64,000 bases of DNA from Chitinophagales bacterium (GTDB lineage Bacteria; Bacteroidota; Bacteroidia; Chitinophagales; LD1), in NCBI GenBank assembly GCA_016787045.1, contig JAEUVA010000011.1:207028-271027 (forward strand), given 5' to 3'. Each line of letters begins with the position of its first letter. Position 1 is the first letter of the stretch. The translations under genes were made by a program, and so were the position numbers. A model generated the notes under the pieces. That model saw only the letters and a program-made list of their open reading frames with translations, made no database searches and was not told the origin of the DNA. Positions 54,805-62,982 of the stretch are shown here, in pieces.

Positions 54805-57800
54805 GTGAGGAAACGATTACTCTTTTTGTTTTCGGCAGTAGCAATGTGCATAAGCAGCTATGCGCAAACCGATTTTTATGGCTTTGTGCGCAAGGCCGAT
54901 AGCGCTTCTACGCCCATCTTTCAGGCCAAGATAGAAGTGCTGGAAAACGATGCTCCTTTCAGCACGTTTAAAACCTATTTTGACGGCAGCTATAAGTTCA
55001 GCCCTGCCAAAGAAAAAACCTATACTGTAAAGATTTCTTACAGCGGATTCAAAGACACCACCTTCACTTTCAAAACCGATAAGAAAGGTATTCCATCGGC
55101 ACAAAACGTAACCGTGCGGCTCAAAAAAGACGGCATGCGGCTGATGGGAAAGGTGATGAGCAGCGATGAAAAATTTCCGCTCAGCTATGTGGCCGTGGTT
55201 TTGAAAAACGTAATGACCCGCGAAGAACAACGCGTTTACACCGGCAACGATGGTGCGTATAACTTTAAATTAGAATACGAAACCAACTACAAAATAAGTG
55301 TAGATAAACGCTCGCCCGGGGTTTTTAATAAATACCGAGACACCTCGTTTTATATCTCTACCATAGGTTTCAATCAACCCTTAGATTACAAGTTAGATGT
55401 ATATCTGGACCCCACCGAAAACGGCAACACCACTGCGCGCGAGGGGTACGATGCTTCTAAGCAACCCACCAACAAAAACACGAAACCTGTGGTAGAAGTA
55501 ACCGGCAATGTATCGCCCACGGCACAAAACACACCCAAACAACCCTTTGTAGAAGAAGAGAAAAAGCAAAAGCAAACCAAAGATGAGGTTGCTCGATTGC
55601 AGGAAGAGTTAGCCAAAGCGCAAAAAGAATTAGAGCAGCTTAAGCAAAAAGAAAAAGAAGAAAAGAGAACCACCGGAGGAAGCGCCACAGTAAGCAATGG
55701 CGGCAGCAAAAAGAAAAAAAGCAATGAGCCGGAAGTGGAGGTAGTGGTGATAAAAGATACCCCGGTGAAAAAGGACACCACTACAGTTAAAAGTGGTGCC
55801 GATTTGAGTATTGAAAAGCAAAGAGAGCAAGCAGAGAAAAAAGCGTTGGAAATAGAAAAGCAAATCAATGAGCAGAAAAAGCAGGAAGAAGAGGCGCGCA
55901 AAAAAGCAGAGGAGTTAGCGGCTCTTCAAACATGGATAGAAGACTCTATACAGCGGGCAAAAGAGGATGCAGAGAGCAAAAAAGTAGCTGCGGCCATGGC
56001 CGCCCAAAAACAAAAGCAAGACTCTGTTAACGCAGTTAAAGCAAAGTTGGAAGCGCTGGCCAAAGCCAATGCCGAAAAACAAAAGCAAAGAGAAGATTCT
56101 ATTGCAAATGCAAAAAATATAGCACAGCGTAAAAAGTTTGTTGAAGATTCTGTGGCTACCGCAAAAGCAATTGCCGAGCAGCAATTAAAAGACGAAGCGC
56201 AGAAAAAAGCGTTGGAAACCGAAAAGAAAAAGCAAGAAGAAGCCACGCGTAAAAAGTTTGTAACCGACTCCGTAGCGTATGTAAAAGCAGTGGCCGACTC
56301 CATTACCAAAGCACGAGAAGTAGCTAACAAAAAGAAACAAGACGAAACTACTGCTAAGCTTCGCAAAGAGCTAGAAGAGAAAGAAAAAGAGTTTCATGCC
56401 AAAGTAGTGGCTGAGCAAAAAGCGAAAGACGAAGCGGCAAAAAAGGCCAGAGAAGAAGAAGCCCTTCGCCTTGCCAAAGAAGCCGAAGAAGCACGAATTG
56501 CGGAAGAAAAGCGAAAAGCGGAAGAGGCGGCCCGCCAAAAATTTGTGGCAGACTCCATAGCGTTAGCAAAAGTAGCTGCCGAGAAGTTAGCCAAAGAACA
56601 AGCCGCACAAAAGGCCAAGCAAGACTCTATCAACAAGGCGCTTATTGCACAACGCGAAAAGTTTGTGAAAGACTCTATCACTGCGGCTAAAGCAGAAGCT
56701 AAACGCAAAGCCGATGAAGAGGCCGTGCGCAAAGCACAGGAAACAGAACTTAAACGTATTGCGGAGGAGAAGAAGAAAACGGAAGATGCGACCAGACAAA
56801 AATTTGTAGCTGACTCTGTAGCACTGGCAAAGGCATCTGCAGAGAAGTTAGCCAAAGAACAAGCTGCCGAAAAAGCCAAGCAAGACTCTATCAACAAGGC
56901 GCTTATTGCACAACGCGAAAAGTTTATGAAAGACTCTATCACTGCGGCTAAAGCAGAAGCTAAACGCAAAGCCGATGAAGAGGTGGTGCGCAAAGCACAG
57001 GAAGCCGAAATGAAACGCATAGCAGAGGAGAAGAAGAAAACAGAAGATGCGGCCAGACAAAAATTTGTAGCTGACTCTGTAGCACAGGCAAAGGCATCCG
57101 CAGAGAAGTTAGCCAAAGAACAAGCCGCACAAAAGGCCAAGCAAGACTCTATCAACAAGGCGCTTATTGCACAACGCGAAAAGTTTGTGAAAGACTCCAT
57201 CGCTATTGTTAGAGAAGAAGAGAAGAAAAAAGCCGACCTCCAAAAGCAAGAAGAAGCCCGCAAAAAGCAATTGGAGTTAGAGCGGCAAACCGCTGTTGCA
57301 GATTCTATTTTTAACCTGAAAAAACAGCAAGAGCTTTTGGCTAAAGAAATAGAGCAAAAGAAAAAACAACAGCAGGCCGATGAAGCCGCTCGGAAGAAAT
57401 TTGTAGAGGATTCGCTCAAAACGGCCAAAGTTGAAGAGGCCCGTAAAGCCAAAGAATTAGCAGAGCAAAAAAAGAAAGAAGACAAGCAGCGCAAAGAACA
57501 AGAAGAATACGAGAAGAAGAAAAAAGAATTGCAGGCACAGGCACAAAAACAAAAAGAGGAGCAAGAAAAAATGCTTGCTGAAGAAAAACGAAAAACCGAA
57601 CAACTGTTAGCGGTCAAAGCAAAGCAAGACTCGTTAGATAACGCCCTAAAAGAACAAGAAGCCCTTGCTGCAAAACTGGCACAAGAAAAAATTCGTCAGG
57701 ATTCTATTGTAAAAGCAGAGCACGAAAAATTTACCGCAGATTCATTACAAAAGGTACAAGCATTTTTGAGGCAGTTAGAGGAGCAGAAACGGCTGGAAGA

Positions 57801-58899
57801 AATTGCTGAAGCCACCCGCAAAAAGTTTAAAGAAGACTCCTTGGCTCGCGTGGCCGCGGAGTTGCGCACCCAACAAATGATGGACTCTATTGCCAAAGCC
57901 AAAGCCGAGTTACAACAACTAAGTGTAGCAGTAGAGGCCGCCCGCAAAAAAGCGATACAAGACTCTATAGCCCGGGTTAAAGCGGCAGAGGAGTTAAAGC
58001 AAAAAGAGGCGCTCATAGCGGCAGCCAAAAAAGCAAAAGAAGACTCCGTGCTGGCGGCTATAGCCGAACAAGAGCGTATTAATAAAGCGGTAGAAGAAAA
58101 GCGCAAACGCGAAGCTGAAGCTGCTGCAGCAGCACAAAAAGCCATGCAGGATTCTATGGCTGTTATCAAAAAACAACAAGAGCGCTTAGCGGCAGAAATG
58201 GCGGCTCTCAAACTTAAGCAAGAACAAGAAGCGGCCAAGTTGCAACAAGAGCAAGAAGCACTGGCCAAAGCAAAACAAGAGGCCGAAAAATTGAATGCGG
58301 AAAAACTTTTGCTTGAGCAGCAAATGAAAACGCAAGAAAGCGCTAAGCCGGCTGAAGCGCCTGCCGCAGAGTTGAAAGGAACACCGAGTGCAGATACTGC
58401 CATAGTCGCTAATACAGCACAGCCAGTAATAGCAGATCAAAAGCAAACTACCACAACACCAGCATTGCCCGATAACCCCAAGCCATCCGATACCAGCACA
58501 CCGGGTAGTGCCAGCAAGACCATCAATAAAACAAAAGCAGCAGATAGTACTTCTTTAGCAGGTAATGAGCCCACCATCATTTTTGGGAAAAACAGTACCG
58601 AGTTAACTAGCGCAGCAAAAGACAAGCTGTATTCGCTTACGCAACAAATTAAGAGTAAACCCAACTCAACAGTCAAAATTGTGGCCTATGCTTCTGCTGA
58701 TGAAACCAACACCCGCATGCTCTCATTAGGCCGCTCTGATGAGGTGCTTCGCTACTTGATAAAGCATGGAGTAAACATGGGCATTATTAGTTCTACCTAC
58801 GTAGGTAGCTCGCAGAGCGTAAACGGATGTGTAAGTGTTAACTGCCCAGAGGAATTACTACAGCAAAACCGCTGTGTATTATTTGTAGTAACCCCCTGA
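54805..58899 (+). CDS. Giant coiled-coil protein with OmpA-like C-terminus
   Basis: 1364 residues from a GTG at 54805 that opens a signal peptide (LLFLFSAVAMCISSYAQ). Residues ~20-200 hold two carboxypeptidase-regulatory-like beta modules (FYGFVRKADSASTPIFQAKI; LMGKVMSSDEKFPLSYVAVV). Residues ~260-1180 form a charged Lys/Glu/Ala coiled coil with many ADS/KDS breaks. An 87-residue repeat is present about 2.6 times between 56540 and 57200. The last ~110 residues resemble an OmpA peptidoglycan-binding domain (IIFGKNSTELTSAAKDKLYS, ASADETNTRMLSLGRSDEV). It probably links the cell wall with an outer-membrane or surface structure. The stop abuts the esterase stop. Confidence 0.8.
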   Translation: MRKRLLFLFSAVAMCISSYAQTDFYGFVRKADSASTPIFQAKIEVLENDAPFSTFKTYFDGSYKFSPAKEKTYTVKISYSGFKDTTFTFKTDKKGIPSAQNVTVRLKKDGMRLMGKVMSSDEKFPLSYVAVVLKNVMTREEQRVYTGNDGAYNFKLEYETNYKISVDKRSPGVFNKYRDTSFYISTIGFNQPLDYKLDVYLDPTENGNTTAREGYDASKQPTNKNTKPVVEVTGNVSPTAQNTPKQPFVEEEKKQKQTKDEVARLQEELAKAQKELEQLKQKEKEEKRTTGGSATVSNGGSKKKKSNEPEVEVVVIKDTPVKKDTTTVKSGADLSIEKQREQAEKKALEIEKQINEQKKQEEEARKKAEELAALQTWIEDSIQRAKEDAESKKVAAAMAAQKQKQDSVNAVKAKLEALAKANAEKQKQREDSIANAKNIAQRKKFVEDSVATAKAIAEQQLKDEAQKKALETEKKKQEEATRKKFVTDSVAYVKAVADSITKAREVANKKKQDETTAKLRKELEEKEKEFHAKVVAEQKAKDEAAKKAREEEALRLAKEAEEARIAEEKRKAEEAARQKFVADSIALAKVAAEKLAKEQAAQKAKQDSINKALIAQREKFVKDSITAAKAEAKRKADEEAVRKAQETELKRIAEEKKKTEDATRQKFVADSVALAKASAEKLAKEQAAEKAKQDSINKALIAQREKFMKDSITAAKAEAKRKADEEVVRKAQEAEMKRIAEEKKKTEDAARQKFVADSVAQAKASAEKLAKEQAAQKAKQDSINKALIAQREKFVKDSIAIVREEEKKKADLQKQEEARKKQLELERQTAVADSIFNLKKQQELLAKEIEQKKKQQQADEAARKKFVEDSLKTAKVEEARKAKELAEQKKKEDKQRKEQEEYEKKKKELQAQAQKQKEEQEKMLAEEKRKTEQLLAVKAKQDSLDNALKEQEALAAKLAQEKIRQDSIVKAEHEKFTADSLQKVQAFLRQLEEQKRLEEIAEATRKKFKEDSLARVAAELRTQQMMDSIAKAKAELQQLSVAVEAARKKAIQDSIARVKAAEELKQKEALIAAAKKAKEDSVLAAIAEQERINKAVEEKRKREAEAAAAAQKAMQDSMAVIKKQQERLAAEMAALKLKQEQEAAKLQQEQEALAKAKQEAEKLNAEKLLLEQQMKTQESAKPAEAPAAELKGTPSADTAIVANTAQPVIADQKQTTTTPALPDNPKPSDTSTPGSASKTINKTKAADSTSLAGNEPTIIFGKNSTELTSAAKDKLYSLTQQIKSKPNSTVKIVAYASADETNTRMLSLGRSDEVLRYLIKHGVNMGIISSTYVGSSQSVNGCVSVNCPEELLQQNRCVLFVVTP

Positions 58900-60036
58900 T
58901 TATTGAAGAATTACTTTTAACGATTGTCGGCTTTCGCCAGCACTTATTTGTAATACGTATATTCCTTTAGGTAAATGACCCACCGCTATAGTGGTGCTAA
59001 CACCTGTTAGTTTCCCATCCATGGCAAGTCTTCCAAGGGCATCATACAAGCTAAAAGGCATGGTTTCGGCAAAAGCCGGATGCTCCACAACAAAAAAGTC
59101 TTTAGCCGGGTTGGGGCTTATGCGGAGCGCATTTTGCTCTCCTGCTTGGAGGATGCCTACCGGCCCTTGCAGTGTAAATTTTTTAAAGAAATCCCAAATT
59201 TCCTGAGAGCCGTCAATATCGCGGTTCGTGGGTCCGTAGATATAATCTATGCCGGCATTGGGCCAGGTATGTCCACCGCCTTCTATGTGATAAAACCAAA
59301 CCTCGGTACCGTCAGCGCAGTTCTTGTATTTTATCTTCATCACAGTAGAGCTGTCGTTGATATTTGTGTCAGGCACATACGTGGTATCGGGCGTGCCGGT
59401 GCATTGGTCTTTACCTACCCAAAACGAAACACACTGCGCCATGCTGTAGTAGCCCGTGGCTCCGTTGTAGTCCACCAGCGGGTCGGCTGTGCCATGTATT
59501 TGCAGCATGGGTACCTTGCGCGATAAATTGCAGTTGAGTGCTGTTAGCGTGGTAATGCTGCCGGTTACTGAGGCAATGGCCGCAATGCGGTTTTCTAAAT
59601 CGCAAGCCAACCTATGGCTCTGAAAACCACCGTTGCTCATGCCACAGGCATATACCCTATTCAAATCTATGCTGTACTTGGCATTTAAAGTGTCAATTAT
59701 TTTGGAGATAAAACCCACATCATCTGGCGTTGAATTGTACGGCATTTGAAAGCCCGAATTCCACGAGTTGCTGATACCATTGGGAAATACCGCAATAAAC
59801 TTGTTGCTATCGGCTGTATTGTACATCTGCGAATAAAACAACTGTTGCGGACCATCAGAACCCAGACCATGCAGGTTAAACACTACCGGATAGGAAATTG
59901 CATTAGAGTACCCATCGGGCAAATGCACCACATAGCTACGCGTTACGCTCTCGTGCTGTAGGTATAGGGTAATGTCCACACCGGCCTGTGCCAGTAACGA
60001 TGAGAGGAGCATAACAAGGAGGAATGGTTTATTCAT
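58900..60036 (-). CDS. PHB-depolymerase-type esterase with T9SS sorting domain
   Basis: 378 residues. Signal peptide at the N-terminus (FLLVMLLSSLLAQA). Alpha/beta-hydrolase motifs are present: VVFNLHGLGSDGP near residue 55, the nucleophile elbow YACGMSNGGF near 135 (G-M-S-N-G), the acid in MLQIHGTADPLVDY near 175 and the His in EGGGHTWPNAG near 255. The family hydrolyses polyhydroxyalkanoates or other esters such as feruloylated sugars. The last ~75 residues are a Type IX type A sorting domain (ISPNPAKDFFVVEHP, PKGIYVLQISA), so it is surface-exposed or secreted. Confidence 0.88.
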   Translation of the reverse strand: MNKPFLLVMLLSSLLAQAGVDITLYLQHESVTRSYVVHLPDGYSNAISYPVVFNLHGLGSDGPQQLFYSQMYNTADSNKFIAVFPNGISNSWNSGFQMPYNSTPDDVGFISKIIDTLNAKYSIDLNRVYACGMSNGGFQSHRLACDLENRIAAIASVTGSITTLTALNCNLSRKVPMLQIHGTADPLVDYNGATGYYSMAQCVSFWVGKDQCTGTPDTTYVPDTNINDSSTVMKIKYKNCADGTEVWFYHIEGGGHTWPNAGIDYIYGPTNRDIDGSQEIWDFFKKFTLQGPVGILQAGEQNALRISPNPAKDFFVVEHPAFAETMPFSLYDALGRLAMDGKLTGVSTTIAVGHLPKGIYVLQISAGESRQSLKVILQ

Positions 60037-60249
60037 AAATAAATGGTTGTGGTAAAATTAGCCAATACCTGTTGTGATTTAAACGAAGTCGCTACTGTAT
60101 TTTATTTTTAGTTCATGTAGCGATTCCTACACTCCACAGTTGCTTGTGTATAGCTTCTTCGCCAAAAATGATTTCCCATAAAACCAATTGCTGTTATTTG
60201 GTGGCCATACATAGCACTATTCATTTACTCATCTTCAATTTTTCATAAT

Positions 60250-61557
60250 ATGTCCAACTCTTTTGAAATCACCGGAGGCGCCAAACTCAAAGGCGAAATC
60301 ACCCCACAGGGTGCAAAAAACGAAGCCCTGCAAATACTTTGTGCCGTGCTGCTTACGCCCGAAAAAGTGACTATTAGCAACATACCGGCCATACGAGATG
60401 TATTAGCTTTGATAGATATATTGAAAGACCTTGGCGTAAAAGTAGAGCAACTCAGCGAAGATAGGTACACCTTTCAATCAGATGATATTAATTTAGAATA
60501 TCTAAAAACCGACACCTACAAGAAGAAAGGTGCCTCGCTGCGCGGCAGTATTATGATTATGGGCCCGCTGCTCACCCGTTTCAAAAAAGCGTATTTACCC
60601 AAACCCGGTGGCGATAAAATTGGCCGCAGAAGATTAGATACCCACTTTTTGGGTTTCGAAAAACTGGGCGCAAAATTCAATTACGATAGCAACGAAACTT
60701 TTTATAGTGTAGAAGCCAGCAATCTGCAGGGCACCTACGTACTGCTAGATGAACCATCGGTAACCGGCACAGCCAACATAGTGATGACAGCCGTAATGGC
60801 CCGTGGCAAAACCACCATTTTTAATGCCGCGTGCGAGCCGTATCTGCAACAGTTGTGCGAAATGCTCAACCGCATGGGCGCAAAAATTACAGGCGTTGGC
60901 TCTAACCTCTTGCACATAGAAGGCGTAAGCCAACTGCGTGGCACAGAACACCGCATGTTGCCCGATATGATTGAGATTGGCTCCTTCATTGGCTTGGCGG
61001 CTATGACCCAAAGCGAAATCACCATCAAAAATTGCCGCATAGATATGCTGGGCAACATTCTGCCTACATTTGAAAAGTTGGGCATAGAAATGGAATACCG
61101 GGGCGATGATATACACATCCCCTCCCGCGAGCATTTCGAAATTCAAAGGTTCATTGATGGCTCCATATTAACCGTGGCAGATGGCCCTTGGCCCCTGTTT
61201 ACGCCCGATTTAATATCTATCGTTTTAGTAACCGCCACACAAGCGCGCGGCAGTGTGCTCATACACCAAAAAATGTTTGAGAGCCGCCTGTTTTTTACTG
61301 ATAAATTGATTGACATGGGCGCGCAGATTATCCTCTGCGACCCACACCGAGCCACAGTTATTGGTATAGACCGTGCCTACAAGCTGCGCGGCATTACCAT
61401 GAGCAGCCCCGATATTCGCGCAGGCGTGGCCTTGCTCATAGCCGCCTTAAGTGCCGAGGGAAAATCTATCATCAACAACAGTGAGCAGATTGACCGCGGC
61501 TACCAAAAAATAGACGAGCGGCTTAATGCGCTGGGCGCAAAGATTAAAAGGGTGTAA
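60250..61557 (+). CDS. murA: UDP-GlcNAc 1-carboxyvinyltransferase MurA
   Basis: 435 residues, first committed step of peptidoglycan synthesis: PEP transfer to UDP-GlcNAc. Two EPSP-synthase-type domains; the N-terminal GAKNEALQILCAVLL and central LRGSIMIMGPLLTRFKKAYL are typical. The loop PKPGGDKIGRRRLDTHFLGF carries Asp122 where E. coli MurA has the catalytic Cys115. The Asp form is known from fosfomycin-resistant MurA enzymes. The upstream 213 bases (60037-60249) contain no gene. Confidence 0.95.
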   Translation: MSNSFEITGGAKLKGEITPQGAKNEALQILCAVLLTPEKVTISNIPAIRDVLALIDILKDLGVKVEQLSEDRYTFQSDDINLEYLKTDTYKKKGASLRGSIMIMGPLLTRFKKAYLPKPGGDKIGRRRLDTHFLGFEKLGAKFNYDSNETFYSVEASNLQGTYVLLDEPSVTGTANIVMTAVMARGKTTIFNAACEPYLQQLCEMLNRMGAKITGVGSNLLHIEGVSQLRGTEHRMLPDMIEIGSFIGLAAMTQSEITIKNCRIDMLGNILPTFEKLGIEMEYRGDDIHIPSREHFEIQRFIDGSILTVADGPWPLFTPDLISIVLVTATQARGSVLIHQKMFESRLFFTDKLIDMGAQIILCDPHRATVIGIDRAYKLRGITMSSPDIRAGVALLIAALSAEGKSIINNSEQIDRGYQKIDERLNALGAKIKRV

Positions 61558-61574
61558 CCCTATGTTCGGTGAGC

Positions 61575-61802
61575 TTACCTTAAATAATCACTCACCTTTT
61601 TTTGAATAGCTTTTTTAATGCTCTCCCAGGTTTGGCCTTTCAAGCTAACGGGCTCTTCACTCTCCTCGGCATCGGTAAAATACGTAAGTGCATTAGGTAT
61701 GCTGATGGCCAGCATCTGGCTCGGGTACTTCTGTTTGTGCCAATCCATGAGTTTTTTCAGTACGGATAAAGTTCCGGGTTCAACTGCGTCAGCGTATAAC
61801 AT
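61575..61802 (-). pseudogene. AbiEii-type nucleotidyltransferase remnant
   Basis: 75 residues in one frame. The first ~20 (MLYADAVEPGTLSVLKKLM) match the usual start of Bacteroidota AbiEii-family proteins, and the last ~45 (PNALTYFTDAEESEEPVSLK then WESIKKAIQKKVSDYL) match their usual end. About 150-200 central residues, including the GG...DxD catalytic part, are missing. This is a deleted in-frame remnant, probably inactive. It follows a truncated DUF6922 gene, the usual partner order. Confidence 0.6.
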
Positions 61803-61827
61803 CTAAATTCGTTTAGCGGTTTGCCAA

Positions 61828-62046
61828 TTACTGCGCTGGCCAGGTGTGTTCGGGTAAAAATTTTGCGTTCAAAAGTGCAGTAGTTACTTTTTCATCGCCA
61901 TAGTATCTGCGGCATTGGCGGATGTCTTCCACATCGCCCCGCTCAAACACCCGCTCAATAATAAAGTTGGCTTTGGCGGTGTAGTCCATTTTAGTGTAGT
62001 CCACATCCCCAAAAATGCGCGGGTTGTCAAAAGGTTTTGTAGCCAT
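61828..62046 (-). pseudogene. Truncated DUF6922-type partner
   Basis: 72 residues from the ATG at 62046 (MATKPFDNPRIFGDVDYTKM; VIERVFERGDVEDIRQCRRY-like FIIERVFERGDVEDIRQCRR). The family normally continues about 30 residues further; here a stop follows TWPAQ. It sits directly upstream of the AbiEii remnant, the usual pair. In 62071-62224, upstream of it, no clear gene was found. Confidence 0.6.
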
Positions 62047-62224
62047 ACTGCGAAGACAACAAAAGCCCACAGCGGCATGCTGCTTATAGTTACATCTGCC
62101 AAAATTTCACCCACTTGGCTTACCTGACTTACAGTCACCCCATTTCGGCTCAAAAAAGCCATTTTGTCTATCAAACCCCGCAAGGCAAAGTTTTTGAGAT
62201 ATTCGCCCGCGTAAAAGAAGCGAT

Positions 62225-62905
62225 ATGAGCGAAAACAACGAGAAAGAAACCCTCAAAGACAAGGTGGAAGACCTCAAGCACACCGTTACCGAAAAAGCGG
62301 AAGAAATACGCGAGAAAGCCGAGGAACTGGCCGGACAAGCGCAAGACATGGCCGGTAAAGCTATGGGCACAGCCGAAAAAATCATCAACGATGTGTTTAA
62401 GAAAAACCAAGCCGAGGAGGCCGAGTTTACAGAAGAAAAAACCGACCCTAAAGACATAGAGATAGCCGAGCTGAAAAAAGAGTTGGACGAACTGCGCGAT
62501 AAATACGTGCGGCTCTATGCCGATTTTGACAACGCCAAAAAACGTATGGCGAAAGAAAAGCTGGAGTTGCTGCTCACCGCCAGTAAGGACGTAATCAAAG
62601 ATATCCTGCCTGTGCTGGACGATTTTGAGCGCGCCCAAAAAGCAGTAGAAAAAACGGAAGACATTAATGCCGTAAAAGAAGGGCTTACATTGGTGCAAAA
62701 CAAACTGGCAAACACACTCAGCAGCAAAGGGCTTAAAGCCATGGAAAGCATAGGGAAAGATTTTGACGTAGAGCAACACGAAGCCATTACCGAAATACCC
62801 GCCCCCGCACCCGAGCAAACCGGCAAAGTGATAGATGAAGTAGAAAAAGGATATTACCTCAACGAGAAGATTATACGATTTGCAAAAGTGATTGTAGGAA
62901 AATAA
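62225..62905 (+). CDS. grpE: Nucleotide exchange factor GrpE
   Basis: 226 residues. GrpE releases ADP from DnaK. An acidic, coiled-coil N-terminus (LKDKVEDLKHTVTEKAEEIR) precedes the dimeric core (LYADFDNAKKRMAKEKLELL) and the beta domain (DFDVEQHEAITEIPAPAPEQ; GKVIDEVEKGYYLNEKIIR). The N-terminal extension is longer than in E. coli, as in other Bacteroidota. It is followed by dnaJ after 77 bases that contain a hairpin. Confidence 0.95.
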   Translation: MSENNEKETLKDKVEDLKHTVTEKAEEIREKAEELAGQAQDMAGKAMGTAEKIINDVFKKNQAEEAEFTEEKTDPKDIEIAELKKELDELRDKYVRLYADFDNAKKRMAKEKLELLLTASKDVIKDILPVLDDFERAQKAVEKTEDINAVKEGLTLVQNKLANTLSSKGLKAMESIGKDFDVEQHEAITEIPAPAPEQTGKVIDEVEKGYYLNEKIIRFAKVIVGK

Positions 62906-62916
62906 ACCCGGTTGCC

Positions 62917-62977
62917 AGTTGTGGGTTGTGAGTTGCCCGATGGTGCCCTCACAACACGCAACTAACAACTAACAACT
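62917..62977. repeat. Hairpin-forming repeat between grpE and dnaJ
   Basis: AGTTGTGGGTTGTGAGTTGC (62917-62936) and GCAACTAACAACTAACAACT (62958-62977) pair with 3 mismatches around a 21-base loop. It ends 5 bases before the dnaJ ATG and could alter dnaJ expression or mRNA processing, or be an intergenic repeat. Confidence 0.5.
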
Positions 62978-62982
62978 GTGTT

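Noticed and set aside
56540..57200. Regular repeats that might be a CRISPR array
   Set aside because: The repeats are 261-bp in-frame coding repeats without spacers or cas genes.
55386..58446. Long antisense ORFs opposite the coiled-coil gene, including one of 407 codons
   Set aside because: They are Ser/Phe/Cys-rich mirrors of Lys/Glu/Ala codons on the plus strand, which has a signal peptide and clear domains.
61884..62183. 99-codon minus-strand ORF starting MRGLIDKMAF
   Set aside because: It overlaps the DUF6922 fragment in another frame and has no recognisable domain apart from a hydrophobic patch.
62171..62968. 265-codon ORF antisense to grpE
   Set aside because: GrpE is unmistakable on the plus strand and the antisense frame shows no domain.
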